Source: Mycogone perniciosa
Taxonomy: Eukaryota; Ascomycota; Sordariomycetes; Hypocreales; Hypocreaceae
Length of the DNA: 64,000 nt
Assembly (NCBI GenBank): GCA_025331125.1
Contig: JAOALB010000091.1
Location: 1-64,000 of the forward strand
Reading direction: 5' to 3'
A program made the position numbers and the translations under genes. The notes under the pieces were generated by a model. That model saw nothing but the letters and a program-made list of their open reading frames with translations. It had not been told where the DNA came from and did no database searches. Shown here piece by piece: positions 46,304 to 55,978 of this stretch (position 1 is its first letter; every line of letters begins with the position of its first letter).

Positions 46304-47941
46304 TCACCTCGCACCTCTGCCAGCTAATGATGCAGTTCGTGCCATCTGGGCATTCTTGGCCTGATCCCATGCTCGACCAGACCCGCCAGCTCGAGCCTCC
46401 CGCTCAGCCCGTTTCTCTTCCTTGAGCGTTCGAGCCTTCTCCCGCGGATCGATGACTACCAACTCTTCCTCTGCTTTCTTCCGGTTGCTTAGGTCCTTGC
46501 CCAGCTTGTCTGCCGCGAATGAAAGCGCATGCGCCATCCATCCCTCATCGTCGCTGTCTTCTTTCTCCTGCTTGTCCCAAGCGGTACAGCTCTGGCAGTT
46601 GACGATGAAGTGTAGGTCACAGAGCTCTGTCTCTTCATCGCGTGATGGCTTAGCGGCTTGCTCTTCCTCGTCTCCGGCCTGTGTCTCAACGGCGGCCTCC
46701 TTTGAGGGAGGCACTTTGTCGAGCTTCGCCTGGAAGGCCTTCAGCATGCGAAGGGCCGCCTGTTCCTCGTTTGCCGTAGTGTTGTTGGCACCGGGCCGTC
46801 TTTTTCTACCTCGCATTGACGTTTCTGGTATCATTGACTCCAGCACCGACTTCTTCTTTTCCACGACCGGCTGCTCAGAGTGAATTGTCCTCTTCATTGA
46901 CGCCTTGAGCGCTGCAAGTTCCTCGTTTGCCTTCTCGAGTGCAGTCTTCTTCTTCACCGGCTCCGGGTCGGGTGACGGCTCCGGCGATGGTTCCTTGCGC
47001 TTTGCAGGGGCCTCCTTCCGCCTCTCTCCCTCGACCCTGGTATCTGAGATCGGATCTTCTCCATCCCTATCTGACTTCGTCTCCGAGATACTCTTTTCTG
47101 GAACATCTCGTTTTGCGGGTTTCGGTTTCGATTTTGAACTCGCCTCCCGCGGTGGTGGAGCTTCCTCGTCTTCCATCACAATCCTAGTGTCAAACTTGGC
47201 CTTCTTGAAAACAGGCACCTCTTCGTCTCCTTCCTCGTCGCCAAAGCTTAGAAGTTGCTTGCCCCCCTTCCTCTTCTTTTTCTTGTCCTTGTCTAACTTG
47301 GGCTTCTCTTGTACCTGAGCAACCCTCGATCGCTTCTTCATGTCCTCGAAAGGATTCACAAGAATCTCTATTCTTTCGATCTTGACGGGATACAAAGGCC
47401 TCTCCGTCGCCTCGTCAACCTCTGATTCGCCAATCTTTGCTAGATTGTAAATCGTGTCGCCAGCCACTCTCCCAAACATTGTGTTCCTGCCATTCAACTC
47501 TTCCGCCTTGTCTAGTGTAAAGAAGAATTGGCTGCCATTCGTATCGGGCTTGCCCTCGTTAGCCATAGCCAGAATGCCTCGTCGATTTATTTTCAGTCGT
47601 GAATGAAATTCGTCTTTGAAGTTGATGCCGTTTGGCCCTGCATTCTTCCCCAGCCTCTGGTCCAACGGCCATGGATCCAGATCACCACCAAAGGCTCCTC
47701 CATCGTAAATCGATTCTCCACCATTTCCGGATCCTGTCGGGTCGCCGCCTTGGAGAATGAAGTTTGAAACCAGTCGGTGAAAGATTGTGCCGTCGTAGTA
47801 GCCGTCGAGGCAGTGTTGGAGAAAGTTTCGGCACGTGAGCGGCGTCTGCTTCGCGAAGAGCTCGACATGGATCTCCCCGAGCGTCGTATGGAGAATTGCG
47901 GAGCCCGTAGGCTGAGGCTCGAGGTTATAAATCGACGACAT
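46304..47941 (-). CDS. CWC27: Spliceosome-associated cyclophilin CWC27
   Basis: Single exon, 545 residues. The N-terminal cyclophilin domain (about 10-200) starts after SSIYNLEPQPTGSAILHTT and shows FHRLVSNFILQGGDPTGSG, FKDEFHSRL and TNGSQFFFTLDKAEELNGR. Several catalytic-site positions vary from canonical cyclophilin A, as is usual in CWC27. The rest is a long charged Lys/Glu/Asp/Pro region with helical stretches (KKKTALEKANEELAALKASM) and a short CDLHFIVNCQSCTAWD element seen in CWC27 orthologues. CWC27 associates with the activated spliceosome and with Cwc22. This is the second spliceosome-type cyclophilin within 9 kb. Confidence 0.96.
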   Translation of the reverse strand: MSSIYNLEPQPTGSAILHTTLGEIHVELFAKQTPLTCRNFLQHCLDGYYDGTIFHRLVSNFILQGGDPTGSGNGGESIYDGGAFGGDLDPWPLDQRLGKNAGPNGINFKDEFHSRLKINRRGILAMANEGKPDTNGSQFFFTLDKAEELNGRNTMFGRVAGDTIYNLAKIGESEVDEATERPLYPVKIERIEILVNPFEDMKKRSRVAQVQEKPKLDKDKKKKRKGGKQLLSFGDEEGDEEVPVFKKAKFDTRIVMEDEEAPPPREASSKSKPKPAKRDVPEKSISETKSDRDGEDPISDTRVEGERRKEAPAKRKEPSPEPSPDPEPVKKKTALEKANEELAALKASMKRTIHSEQPVVEKKKSVLESMIPETSMRGRKRRPGANNTTANEEQAALRMLKAFQAKLDKVPPSKEAAVETQAGDEEEQAAKPSRDEETELCDLHFIVNCQSCTAWDKQEKEDSDDEGWMAHALSFAADKLGKDLSNRKKAEEELVVIDPREKARTLKEEKRAEREARAGGSGRAWDQAKNAQMARTASLAGRGAR

Positions 47942-48355
47942 GGTGCTGGTTTTCGGTCATGGGCCACAGAGGTTTGGTTGTTGTTTGGTGATGGCCTGTC
48001 GCAAGTGATTGGTCGCGCGGGAGCTTGAACTTTGAAGCGACGGGAACGTCGCGCGGACCCACCGTTATCGATAAGAGCATCGTGGTCTTGGCGGGTTTCG
48101 TAGTTCCATTTACGGGGTATTACTCCGGCGAACCAGTATGAGCATCAACATCTGGAGTTCGTCTCTCCTATATCCTTTCTTTTTTTGAAGCAGATATACT
48201 CATTTTCGAAGGGATATAAGCCACACTGGACATCATGCTGGTACCCAAACAGCCTATAATGCATTGTTTATTCATTTAAAGTCATGGATATCTCAACCCG
48301 TATGCTAGTTTACATGCAGAACCCGACCCAACTCGTCCTTGTAAATACCCTCTAA
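47942..48355. other. Spacer between CWC27 start and phosphatase stop
   Basis: 414 bp holding the CWC27 promoter and the 3' UTR of the phosphatase gene. No extra gene seen. Confidence 0.65.
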
Positions 48356-49734
48356 TCACAAGAAATAATCTCCCGGACTTCTCCTGCTCGCAGGCACATG
48401 CCTCAGCTCATCGGGCACGGCCGAGAAGATGCTGAACTTGGGGTTCAAGTCCTTGTCCACCGACATGATGGATGCGACATTGCCGCACCGATAACAATAA
48501 TTAGGCGCCGACCAAACCGTTACAACCGAGTTTTCGTTGAAATGATACTTGAGTCGAATGTCAGTAACAGCATACCAGCCAGTTATTCGGATGACATCTT
48601 ACCTTGTATCCTTCGTTAACCAACTGATGTGCCCGTGCAATTAATTTCAGACCGTTGACATGATTAAACTCCGTCGCCACCTTGTCGCCAAATAACCATC
48701 CAGCACCACGCGGGCTGATTGCCCATGTATCAATGTCGTCCGGGTCTGACCAGACGAGATCGCAGAAAGCTCCCTCGTGGGGGATTTCCTGAGCACGCGC
48801 GACCACGCGGATTTGGTCTATTGTTCTGATCTCAGGACTCAAGCCGCCATGAACACAGAGCACTTCTCCGTCGACAATTGCGGCGAGGACAAGGAAGTCA
48901 AATACATGGCAGCACGCCTTCCATACAGACGCGTTGCCATACTTCTGCTGGCATTCTTCATAGAAGCCGTAGACTTGCGTAATTTGGCGAGACTCGTGGT
49001 TCCCACGAACGAGAACTATGCGGTCTGGGTATCTGCATGTAGTGTGTAAGTGGAAAGGCCTATGATGGTGGATACAGTCGGTAACCTACTTTGCCTTTAA
49101 ACACATGAGCAACGTAAACGTCTCCAAGCTAAAGTATCCTCTATCGACAAAGTCGCCGAGAAAGATGAATCGGGTATCTGCACTCTGTGAAGATGTCACC
49201 GTCGCGCCAAATTCCCCAGAGCCAGGGCGGGAAGCAGATGAAGCGTCGCCGTCTTCCTCGCCCTCGGGATCACTCGAGTTCACCCCGCCTCCAGGGGACT
49301 TCAGCTTCTTCCTTAGTTTGGGGTCTGTGATCTCTGTCGGGGGCTCGACGTCCTCGGGAGTAATGACTGTGGTCGCTGTCTTCGGCGCTTGTGCATTCGA
49401 ATCGCCTGGCATACCACCCGCCACGCGGAAGAGCTCGAGGAGGTCGTAGAACTGGCCATGGATATCGCCACATACTGTAACGGGCGTACAGACGGGCTGG
49501 ATATTGGACTCTGTGTGAACAAGGGCAGTCAGCAGGGCTGTACCGCCTCGTGATATCAAAGGTGCCATGTATATTGCCATTACCCTCCATCAAAATCTCC
49601 TTGACCTTTTCACACAGCTCCTTCATGGCCCTTTCGGGCAGGTAGTGGCATTGTTTGGCCTCCTCCAGCCATTCATCCAACCCGGCATTGGGGCGCAGAT
49701 TGGCAGGCCCTGGTCGAGGTATGGTTGCCGCCAT
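48356..49734 (-). CDS. PP2A-family serine/threonine phosphatase catalytic subunit, PPG1-like
   Basis: Exons 49734-49584, 49510-49090, 49032-48603, 48547-48356; 1194 nt, 397 residues. Metallophosphatase motifs are all present: GDIHG (65-69), GDFVDRG (169-175), GNHESR in exon 3, then HGGLSP, SPRGAGWLFG and WSAPNYCYRCGN. The C terminus ends DYFL, the carboxymethylation-type tail of PP2A, PP4, PP6 and Ppg1. It removes phosphate from Ser/Thr using two bound metals. An insert of about 75 residues lies between GGMPG and DTRFIFLGD (about 87-161), Pro/Ser/acidic-rich, where most family members have only a few residues. That makes it longer than the usual 305-315. I favour Ppg1 over Sit4/PP6 but cannot prove it by eye. 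Confidence 0.9.
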
Positions 49735-50423
49735 GATATGAGAGACTCACCCCGTCGCAGAAGAGGCGAGAGAGCGTGCGGGCTGGAAGATCTCAGCCCA
49801 ACGCGAAGCGGAGGAGCAGCAGCGTCGTTGGGATACTTTATCAGCGGGCGCAGATGACGGTGATGGAGGGCTTTGGTGGGGTTGGTCGTGTTCTCGCTAT
49901 CGGGGAGCGGAACAGGGGATTGCACCAGCCTTCAGTGGGAGAGCGGATGCCGGATGTTCTTCGGGGGACCCTGAACAGTGGGCTTACTCGCTGTAAGGCG
50001 ACGCCTGTGACGGAATAGACCATCTGAGTTACGAGCATAATGCATTCAATCATTTATACCTTCTCGGCACCAGCCTCCCCAATCAATCATAAGCGTCTAT
50101 CTAGTATTTTCTAAGAAGAAAACTCACTGCCGCCATCGGTAGTGACTTATTCCAGCTATGATCAAAGAGAAGACCTCCATTCATCTCAGTATAAAAAGCG
50201 AACCCAGACAATGTTGAACATCATCATCCCACGTGACTGCTCTGAAAGTGGCTTAATTGCATGTCCGCCACAAGGCTCAGGTGCGGTTTAGTGGGGCTCT
50301 CCTTCTCAATGTTGACTCGTCAAGCTTATCTGAACATCTCTTTTCGATGGCGATGAATTCACATCGTCTCTTCAACTCCAAACATTAGCCCAGTCCCTAC
50401 AAACCAGCAAAGCGACATGCGCG
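49735..50423. other. Divergent promoter of the phosphatase and UPF3 genes
   Basis: 689 bp between two divergent start codons, containing a perfect GTCACGTG box at 50229-50236. Confidence 0.7.
50229..50236 (-). promoter_or_regulatory. CDEI/Cbf1-type E-box (GTCACGTG)
   Basis: CACGTGAC on plus, a full match to RTCACRTG, 188 bp upstream of the UPF3 start codon in a divergent promoter. Motif-based inference. Confidence 0.45.
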
Positions 50424-52532
50424 ATGTCTACGACCGCACCGCAAGTCCTGTCACGCAGGACAAACGGGGTGCACTCCGCTGCCGCGAGCCAAACGCATGA
50501 GTCTGCCAGGGTGAGTGTGTGTTTAAACCTCATGAGTGAGAGGCGCGCATATCTGAACATGAACTAGAGCAAAGGTGCTGCGGACGCCGGCGCAACTCGG
50601 TCTGGGAGAGGCAAAGCCGCAAGTGACAAACACAGCGAAGCCAAGAGCACCAATGGCGTCGAGATGGCGAAGACCTCCAGGACTAAAACCCCTAATGAGG
50701 GCGACAAGGTCGTGATCCGACGTCTGCCCCCGGGCATGACGCAGGTCGAATTTGTCACTATTCTGGGGCCTGAGTGGGACGTTGGCAATGGAAAAGTCGA
50801 TTGGTTTTCTTATGCCATTGGCAAAATTTCTCACGAGTATGTCTCGATTCCTCTTTGCTATCAAATTTCACTGTGGCGACAAACTAACAAAGCGCATCAA
50901 AGTCCCTCAAAGCCATCGCGTCCGGGGCGGGCATATCTTCACCTAACGCGGAAGGATTACATCATGCCCCTCAGTGAGGTGATTCGTTCTGCAACGTGGG
51001 AGGATGCCAAGTGCACATTCACAAGCCCTTCACTCATCGGACCCCCTTCACTGGAGTTTGCAATTTACAAAAAGGTACCGGGGGCCAAGAAACGGACAGA
51101 TGCTCGCCAGGGGACTATCGATCAAGATCCGGAGTTTATGTCATTTCTAGAGGGTCTAGCGAATCCTGCCCCAATGCGGGAGAGCATCGACAACGAGGAC
51201 ACTGACGAGACAGCCGAAGCCAAGGTCACGACTACTCCATTGATCGAGTATCTTAGGGAGAAGAGGGCAAACAAGGTCAAGGAGGCTAGTGCTGCAAAGA
51301 GCGCCAAGCATTCCCGACAGGAGGCGGCTACCTCTAAGAGCAAGAGTGCAACCAAGGAAGACGATGGGTCCAAGAAGAAGGGCAAGGAGTCCAAGAGTGC
51401 AAGGTCTGACAAGGCCCCTTCCAAGGAGACAGTGAAAATTCTCACAAAGAAGGCCGCCACCGAGCAAGCTGTCGAGGCTGCCAAGAGTGCCGCCAGTCAA
51501 ATCAACACCTCCAGCAGCAATTCCAATGCCAATGCTAATGCCGCCGAGGCGACGCCGGCTAAGAGCCGTCGTGCAGGTATTGCGGCCGCGGCTCGCATAC
51601 TGCAGCGAGACCTCGGGTTGAGTCCGGGTAGTGCTCATCGACGAGCTCGACAAGACGCTGCAAAGGCGGAAGCCGACTCAAAGGTTTCTGTGAACAATAA
51701 GGACTCTACGCCAGCAGCAAGTGAGACCCAGCCTTCACCAGCCCCAGCTGCAGAGGCAGTAAGCTCTCAGCCTCCCAAGGCTCAGTCATCAACTTCTGCT
51801 ACACAGAAGTCTCAACCATCTGGTCGTAAGAACCGTGGTGGTAAGAACACTGATAAAGGCAAGGCCGCCGACGCAACAGCCGCACAGAGCTCAACCACCA
51901 CAACTCCTGTGATTCTCAAGAAGAAGAGTGGTGCTAGCGCCGAAGTGGAAGCTCCGAAGGCGACTACGGATACTCCAGCAACTTCCCAGCAGAGCAACGC
52001 CGCCAAATCGTCCTCGAACACCTCAAACGGCCCCAAGGGCAGCTCTAACAAATCGTCTTCGTCTTCTCAGAAGAAACCTACTGGGGTGTCTGCAAACGCT
52101 ACACGCGGCTTCGTCAAGCACGCCAATCCCTCTCAAGGCATCACCGAAGGTGTGCTCAAGGAAGCTCTCCAGGCATTCGGTACCATAACCTTCGTCGAGA
52201 TGGACAAGCGCAAGGGCTTTGCGTATGTGGACTTTGCTGAGCATGCTGGTCTCCTCAAGGCCATTTCGGCTAGCCCTATTTCTGTCGCCCAGGGCACAGT
52301 TCAGGTGCTGGAGCGCAAGGACAAGAAGCCGACGGCTACTGGTACCACTGGCGGGGGTGCTGCTACGGCAGGTGGTCCTACTAATTCTACTGGCGCCGAG
52401 AAGAACGCCGGACGCGGCAGACGTGGACGGGGCGGCGGCGGCGGCGGCGGGAAGGGTAATGCCACGACCAACGGCAGCCAGGCTGCTGCTACAACCAACG
52501 GTGCCAGTTCCACGGCGAACGGAGGGGGGTGA
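50424..52532 (+). CDS. UPF3: Nonsense-mediated decay factor UPF3 (Smg4/UPF3 family)
   Basis: Exons 50424-50510, 50568-50836, 50903-52532; 1986 nt, 661 residues. The start at 50424 was chosen because the ATG seven bases upstream soon reaches a stop. The Smg4/UPF3 domain (about 75-235) shows KVVIRRLPPGMTQVEF, WFSYAIGKISH, RAYLHLTRKDYIM and the PLIEYLREKRA segment. A long Lys/Ala/Ser/Glu-rich linker follows. A second RRM-like fold lies near 520-590, with RNP1-like KGFAYVDF at about 555-562, and then a Gly/Arg-rich tail. UPF3 bridges the exon or ribosome side to UPF2-UPF1 in NMD. The second intron (66 nt, CTAAC branch site) has no stop and keeps frame. Confidence 0.94.
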
Positions 52533-53384
52533 CAACCGAACTCGGTATCATTTTGATCAAGCATTATTAGACCTATCAGTCTAGCAGACGCAAACGGTGA
52601 TGAGATCTCTCATGCCCCGTTGCTGGCCTCCTCAACGAGGAACACGACGAGCTACCCCCTAGAAGCTCCAACGGCAAACGGAACAAACATCAAGCCATTT
52701 TGGTTGGGATCAGTGTAATTCTCGATTCTGAGACTTGCCCTCACTAGCGTGTATGATGACCAAGAGCTCAGAATGATGGAGGACCCGCAAGGGAACAACA
52801 GAAGGACTAGGATGCATAACATGACCTACCTAGGTACCCGAGTCGACGCCTTAGCCCGGCGAATGCATGTCTATGGATGAGGAAAAGATGGGTGGAGTGT
52901 AGCGATGCCGAAAAAAAACAGGATATTAGGATATAGCGAACTGGTGACAATTGCTTTCAGCTTCAGCTGGGTTCCCCTCTCCTGAGCTTGGCAGTTTAAT
53001 TGCCATTTAGACGAGACAACAAGACATTTACTATCCTTTTTCACGCAATGTCCCCGATATTTCTACTGCTATCATTGCATGTATGACACAACATCAAGGC
53101 ATTATTATTTCATCATGCACGATGAAAGTCCAAACAGGCGCATTGTTTTCATCAGAAATTCCCCGCAAGGGGATGAAATCTATCGTAGGCCAAATACAAA
53201 GCATAATGACATGTGACATGAAAAGAAAAGAAAAGGCCAAAAAAAAGCCATCCAAAACGTAAAGAAATTCCAAACCCCATTTTTTTTTCATCATCATCGT
53301 CGTCGTCGTCTATAATTCCCAATTCATAAAAAACAAACAAGAATAAATCAGTTATACAAAAAGCCCCCCCTCTTCCTACATCAA
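52533..53384. other. Convergent 3' region after UPF3
   Basis: About 0.85 kb between convergent stops. Contains a TCATCATCATCGTCGTCGTC tract at about 53289-53310. No gene seen. Confidence 0.6.
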
Positions 53385-54194
53385 TCAATGGACAGTAATA
53401 AAGGCACACAAAAAGTACAAAATACTCGCCAGCATAAACCCCACAGCGACGGCTTCCCACTCTGCAGCGATTCGGCGAATCTTCGCTTTTGCGTCGCCCA
53501 CCCAGAGTCGTTGCCCCACCTCTCGTCGGGCGGCACGGAGACCCGGGAGGCCGTCGATACTGCTGGTATTGTTCATGACTTGGTATTGGAGCATGCCGTT
53601 GCTTTGCGCCTTCTTGGCTGAGTATTGGTCCAGTGTGGGACGTTGCTCGAAGACGGCCAGTTCGGTGAGTGTTTCGCCGTCGCTTCCCTCGCGGAGAAGT
53701 TCGTCGATGGGTCTGGGACCAGCACCATCGTCATCTGCGTCTGGTGCATAGAGACCTTTCTTGATACGAGGGACACCATATCCGCAGCTCGTTTGAGCTT
53801 GCCAGATATCGCAAAGGATAATGGCACGTGCACCGTCAAAGGCCTCACGTTTGCCCTTGGCGATCTTGCGAACCAGGGCGGGGAAAGCTGGCTGGTCCCA
53901 TTCAATGACGCTGGCACGGCAGAAAAGTCGCATGATGCGGGGCAAAGGCCCGAAGCTCATAAACATGATGCAAAGCCGACCATTGTCGTAGGCATGTGAA
54001 ATCGTCTCGCACCCAGAACCTGTTCGGTCAATGTAGGCGCATTGGTTGGGGCCAAGAACAGCAAAGTGGGCATCTAAACCCTTGGGAGAGACGTTGATAT
54101 GTTGGCCATGCGTCGCCGCTGAGCCGGTGAAGAAAACAGGCTGGCGCTCTGCCCAGTTGGCGAGGTCATCCGAAAGGCTAGAGTAAAGCTTCAT
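53385..54194 (-). CDS. Pyridoxamine-5'-phosphate-oxidase-like FMN split-barrel protein with C-terminal membrane anchor
   Basis: 269 residues from the ATG at 54194 (MKLYSSLSDDLANWAERQPVFF); the open frame continues upstream but loses family resemblance. The N-terminal two-thirds fits the fungal PNPOx-like split barrel: PVFFTGSAATHGQHINVSPKG, the FAVLGPNQCAYIDRTGSGCET segment and RLCIMFMSFGPLPRIMRLF. Such proteins bind FMN or related flavins; substrates are mostly unknown, so no reaction is assigned. Residues about 246-267 form a hydrophobic helix (VGFMLASILYFLCAFI) that would anchor the protein with its bulk in the cytosol. The gene is convergent with UPF3. Confidence 0.85.
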   Translation of the reverse strand: MKLYSSLSDDLANWAERQPVFFTGSAATHGQHINVSPKGLDAHFAVLGPNQCAYIDRTGSGCETISHAYDNGRLCIMFMSFGPLPRIMRLFCRASVIEWDQPAFPALVRKIAKGKREAFDGARAIILCDIWQAQTSCGYGVPRIKKGLYAPDADDDGAGPRPIDELLREGSDGETLTELAVFEQRPTLDQYSAKKAQSNGMLQYQVMNNTSSIDGLPGLRAARREVGQRLWVGDAKAKIRRIAAEWEAVAVGFMLASILYFLCAFITVH

Positions 54195-54914
54195 GTCGAA
54201 AAACTCGTCGTAAAGCGGTCGTCCGCGGTCGTGTTCCAGAACCAATGCAAAATAATGCCGCAGCTTACAACAAGACACCGAATGGGTTGAATGAAAAGGG
54301 TCGCAACTTTGGCAAAGTACAGGAAGATGAGAACCAGGAAGAAAAGTCGGAAGAATAAAAACAGCGGCCGACTTCGACCAGCTGCTTGGGGGGGATATAT
54401 AGATAGTGATGGGGTAATTTCGTTGATTGGCAGGCTCCAGTTGACGCAATCCTTGGGGAACCGAACGGTAGCATTCCAGGGCTCGTGACCAACGGGAACG
54501 CAAGGTTTCACAAACGTCACAACAGTACATATCCAGCCACTGGTGTCTGCAGCCAGGTTGTCCAAAATATTGGTCCGTTCGGAATGTGGGTGCGGAGCTC
54601 CGGCAGTCCCCACACTCTGTTCCGATAGAGGGTCAAGCGGCATCGGAGGGTTAGGACGGGGCCCGGCGCCAATGAGAATAAGACGGATCAATGAAGACCG
54701 AACGGTTCGAGATCATGATACGGAGTACAAAGCAAGGGAAAAAAGAAACCACTCAGCGAGAGCAACTAGCCCCACAATGGACACCATCATGCAATATGCA
54801 TGCAATCTTGGCGATCGATCTCCGCGGAACAATTAAGTTACAAGTCACCTGCAGGAGGCAGCTTGTGACCGTCGAGACCATTGGAAGGGGGACGCTCCGG
54901 AAGGGTCAATGCAA
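54195..54914. other. Spacer upstream of the PNPOx-like gene
   Basis: 720 bp between two minus-strand genes. Contains one exact TACGGAGTA at 54719. The short ORFs are not supported. Confidence 0.6.
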
Positions 54915-55922
54915 CTATCGGCTAATGGGATACGCATGGTAGTTGCCATCCTCATAAGCCCCGTCGTCATCAAAAACGGTCGTGTTCCCGGAACCGTTGT
55001 AAATGCGTGGAGTCAGTGGGCTGGCCGCAGTTCGCGGGACGTTGGAATAGGCCCCCTTGTGAGTAGACGCAGGCACTTGCACGTGTCCATTGGCTCCATT
55101 GGCGTAACTCCGGGTGGAAGAGCCAGAAGATGAGGAACGACCACCGGGGCCCCATCCCTCGATGAAGCTGTTGCGACGGTTCGAGATTGGAGGGGGAGCG
55201 GGAGGCGCAGCACGCCTCTCCTCGAATCGACGAGAGAGCCGTTCCTTTTCGGCTTTCTGCTCCTTCTTTTCCCGTTCTTTCTCCTTCTCCTTTTCTTTGT
55301 CCTTGTCCTTGTCACGTTCACGTTCACGTTCACGTTCGCGCTCCTTGTCCTTGTCCCGGTTGCGGCTGCGGTCCTCGCGGTCCTCCTTACGCTCCTTCTT
55401 ACTAGATGAACGAGAGAGCTTTGGGCGTTCCGGCAATGGTCCAGTGGCGCCAAAGGTGGGGGAAGCTGCGCTTAGGGCATTGTACTGGTGAGTGAGATTG
55501 CTGAACTTGACCTTGAGCTCAGCATACTCTCGCGCCAGGGCGTCATTCTCATCATTCAGCCTGTCATTTTCCTCTTTCAGGTGCTGGACCTTGTCTTTGA
55601 GGGTCGTGTTGCTATTCTTGTAAGTTTGGACCTGGGATTTCAGGTCGGTGTTTGCCAGGTTGGTCTCTGCCAGCTTCTTGGTGGCCTGTTCAAGCAGATT
55701 CTGATAGCGGTCCCTTTCTGAATTAGTCTTGTTAAGCTCCGTGTGGGCTGAGTTGAGCGAATCGAGGAGCCGTTGCTCATGGTCAGAGGTGACTGTGGTG
55801 GTGTGAGTGTGAGTCAGAGCAGCAGGCGATCGGAAATTATCGCGGGACGAACCGAACGGCACAGAGTGCGAAATCGACGTCCGCCGACTAGTGTTGGCGG
55901 AAATTCTCTGATGCAGTGACAT
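54915..55922 (-). CDS. Coiled-coil protein with highly charged central repeat
   Basis: 335 residues from ATG 55922 (MSLHQRISANTSRR). An upstream in-frame ATG at 56024 would add an Asn/Lys/Gln-rich stretch encoded by the TTTTG repeat, which looks like 5' UTR. Residues about 45-150 form a long heptad-type coiled coil (LLDSLNSAHTELNKTNSERDRYQNLLEQ, continuing to FSNLTHQYNAL). Residues about 175-240 are almost purely Arg/Glu/Lys/Asp in RE and KD/KE dipeptide repeats. The tail is Ser/Gly/Pro-rich and disordered. A cytoskeletal or scaffold role would be a guess. Another coiled-coil gene lies 3.2 kb away on the same strand. Confidence 0.85.
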   Translation of the reverse strand: MSLHQRISANTSRRTSISHSVPFGSSRDNFRSPAALTHTHTTTVTSDHEQRLLDSLNSAHTELNKTNSERDRYQNLLEQATKKLAETNLANTDLKSQVQTYKNSNTTLKDKVQHLKEENDRLNDENDALAREYAELKVKFSNLTHQYNALSAASPTFGATGPLPERPKLSRSSSKKERKEDREDRSRNRDKDKERERERERERDKDKDKEKEKEKEREKKEQKAEKERLSRRFEERRAAPPAPPPISNRRNSFIEGWGPGGRSSSSGSSTRSYANGANGHVQVPASTHKGAYSNVPRTAASPLTPRIYNGSGNTTVFDDDGAYEDGNYHAYPISR

Positions 55923-55923
55923 G

Positions 55924-55978
55924 TTGTTTTGTTTTGTTTTGTTTTGATGAAGTGTAAATAAAATGTTTGTTTTGTTTT
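55924..55978. repeat. TTTTG pentanucleotide repeat upstream of the coiled-coil gene
   Basis: Two blocks of TTTTG units around a short unique segment, directly upstream of the start codon at 55922. In the transcript this is an AAAAC-type 5' UTR. Confidence 0.85.
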
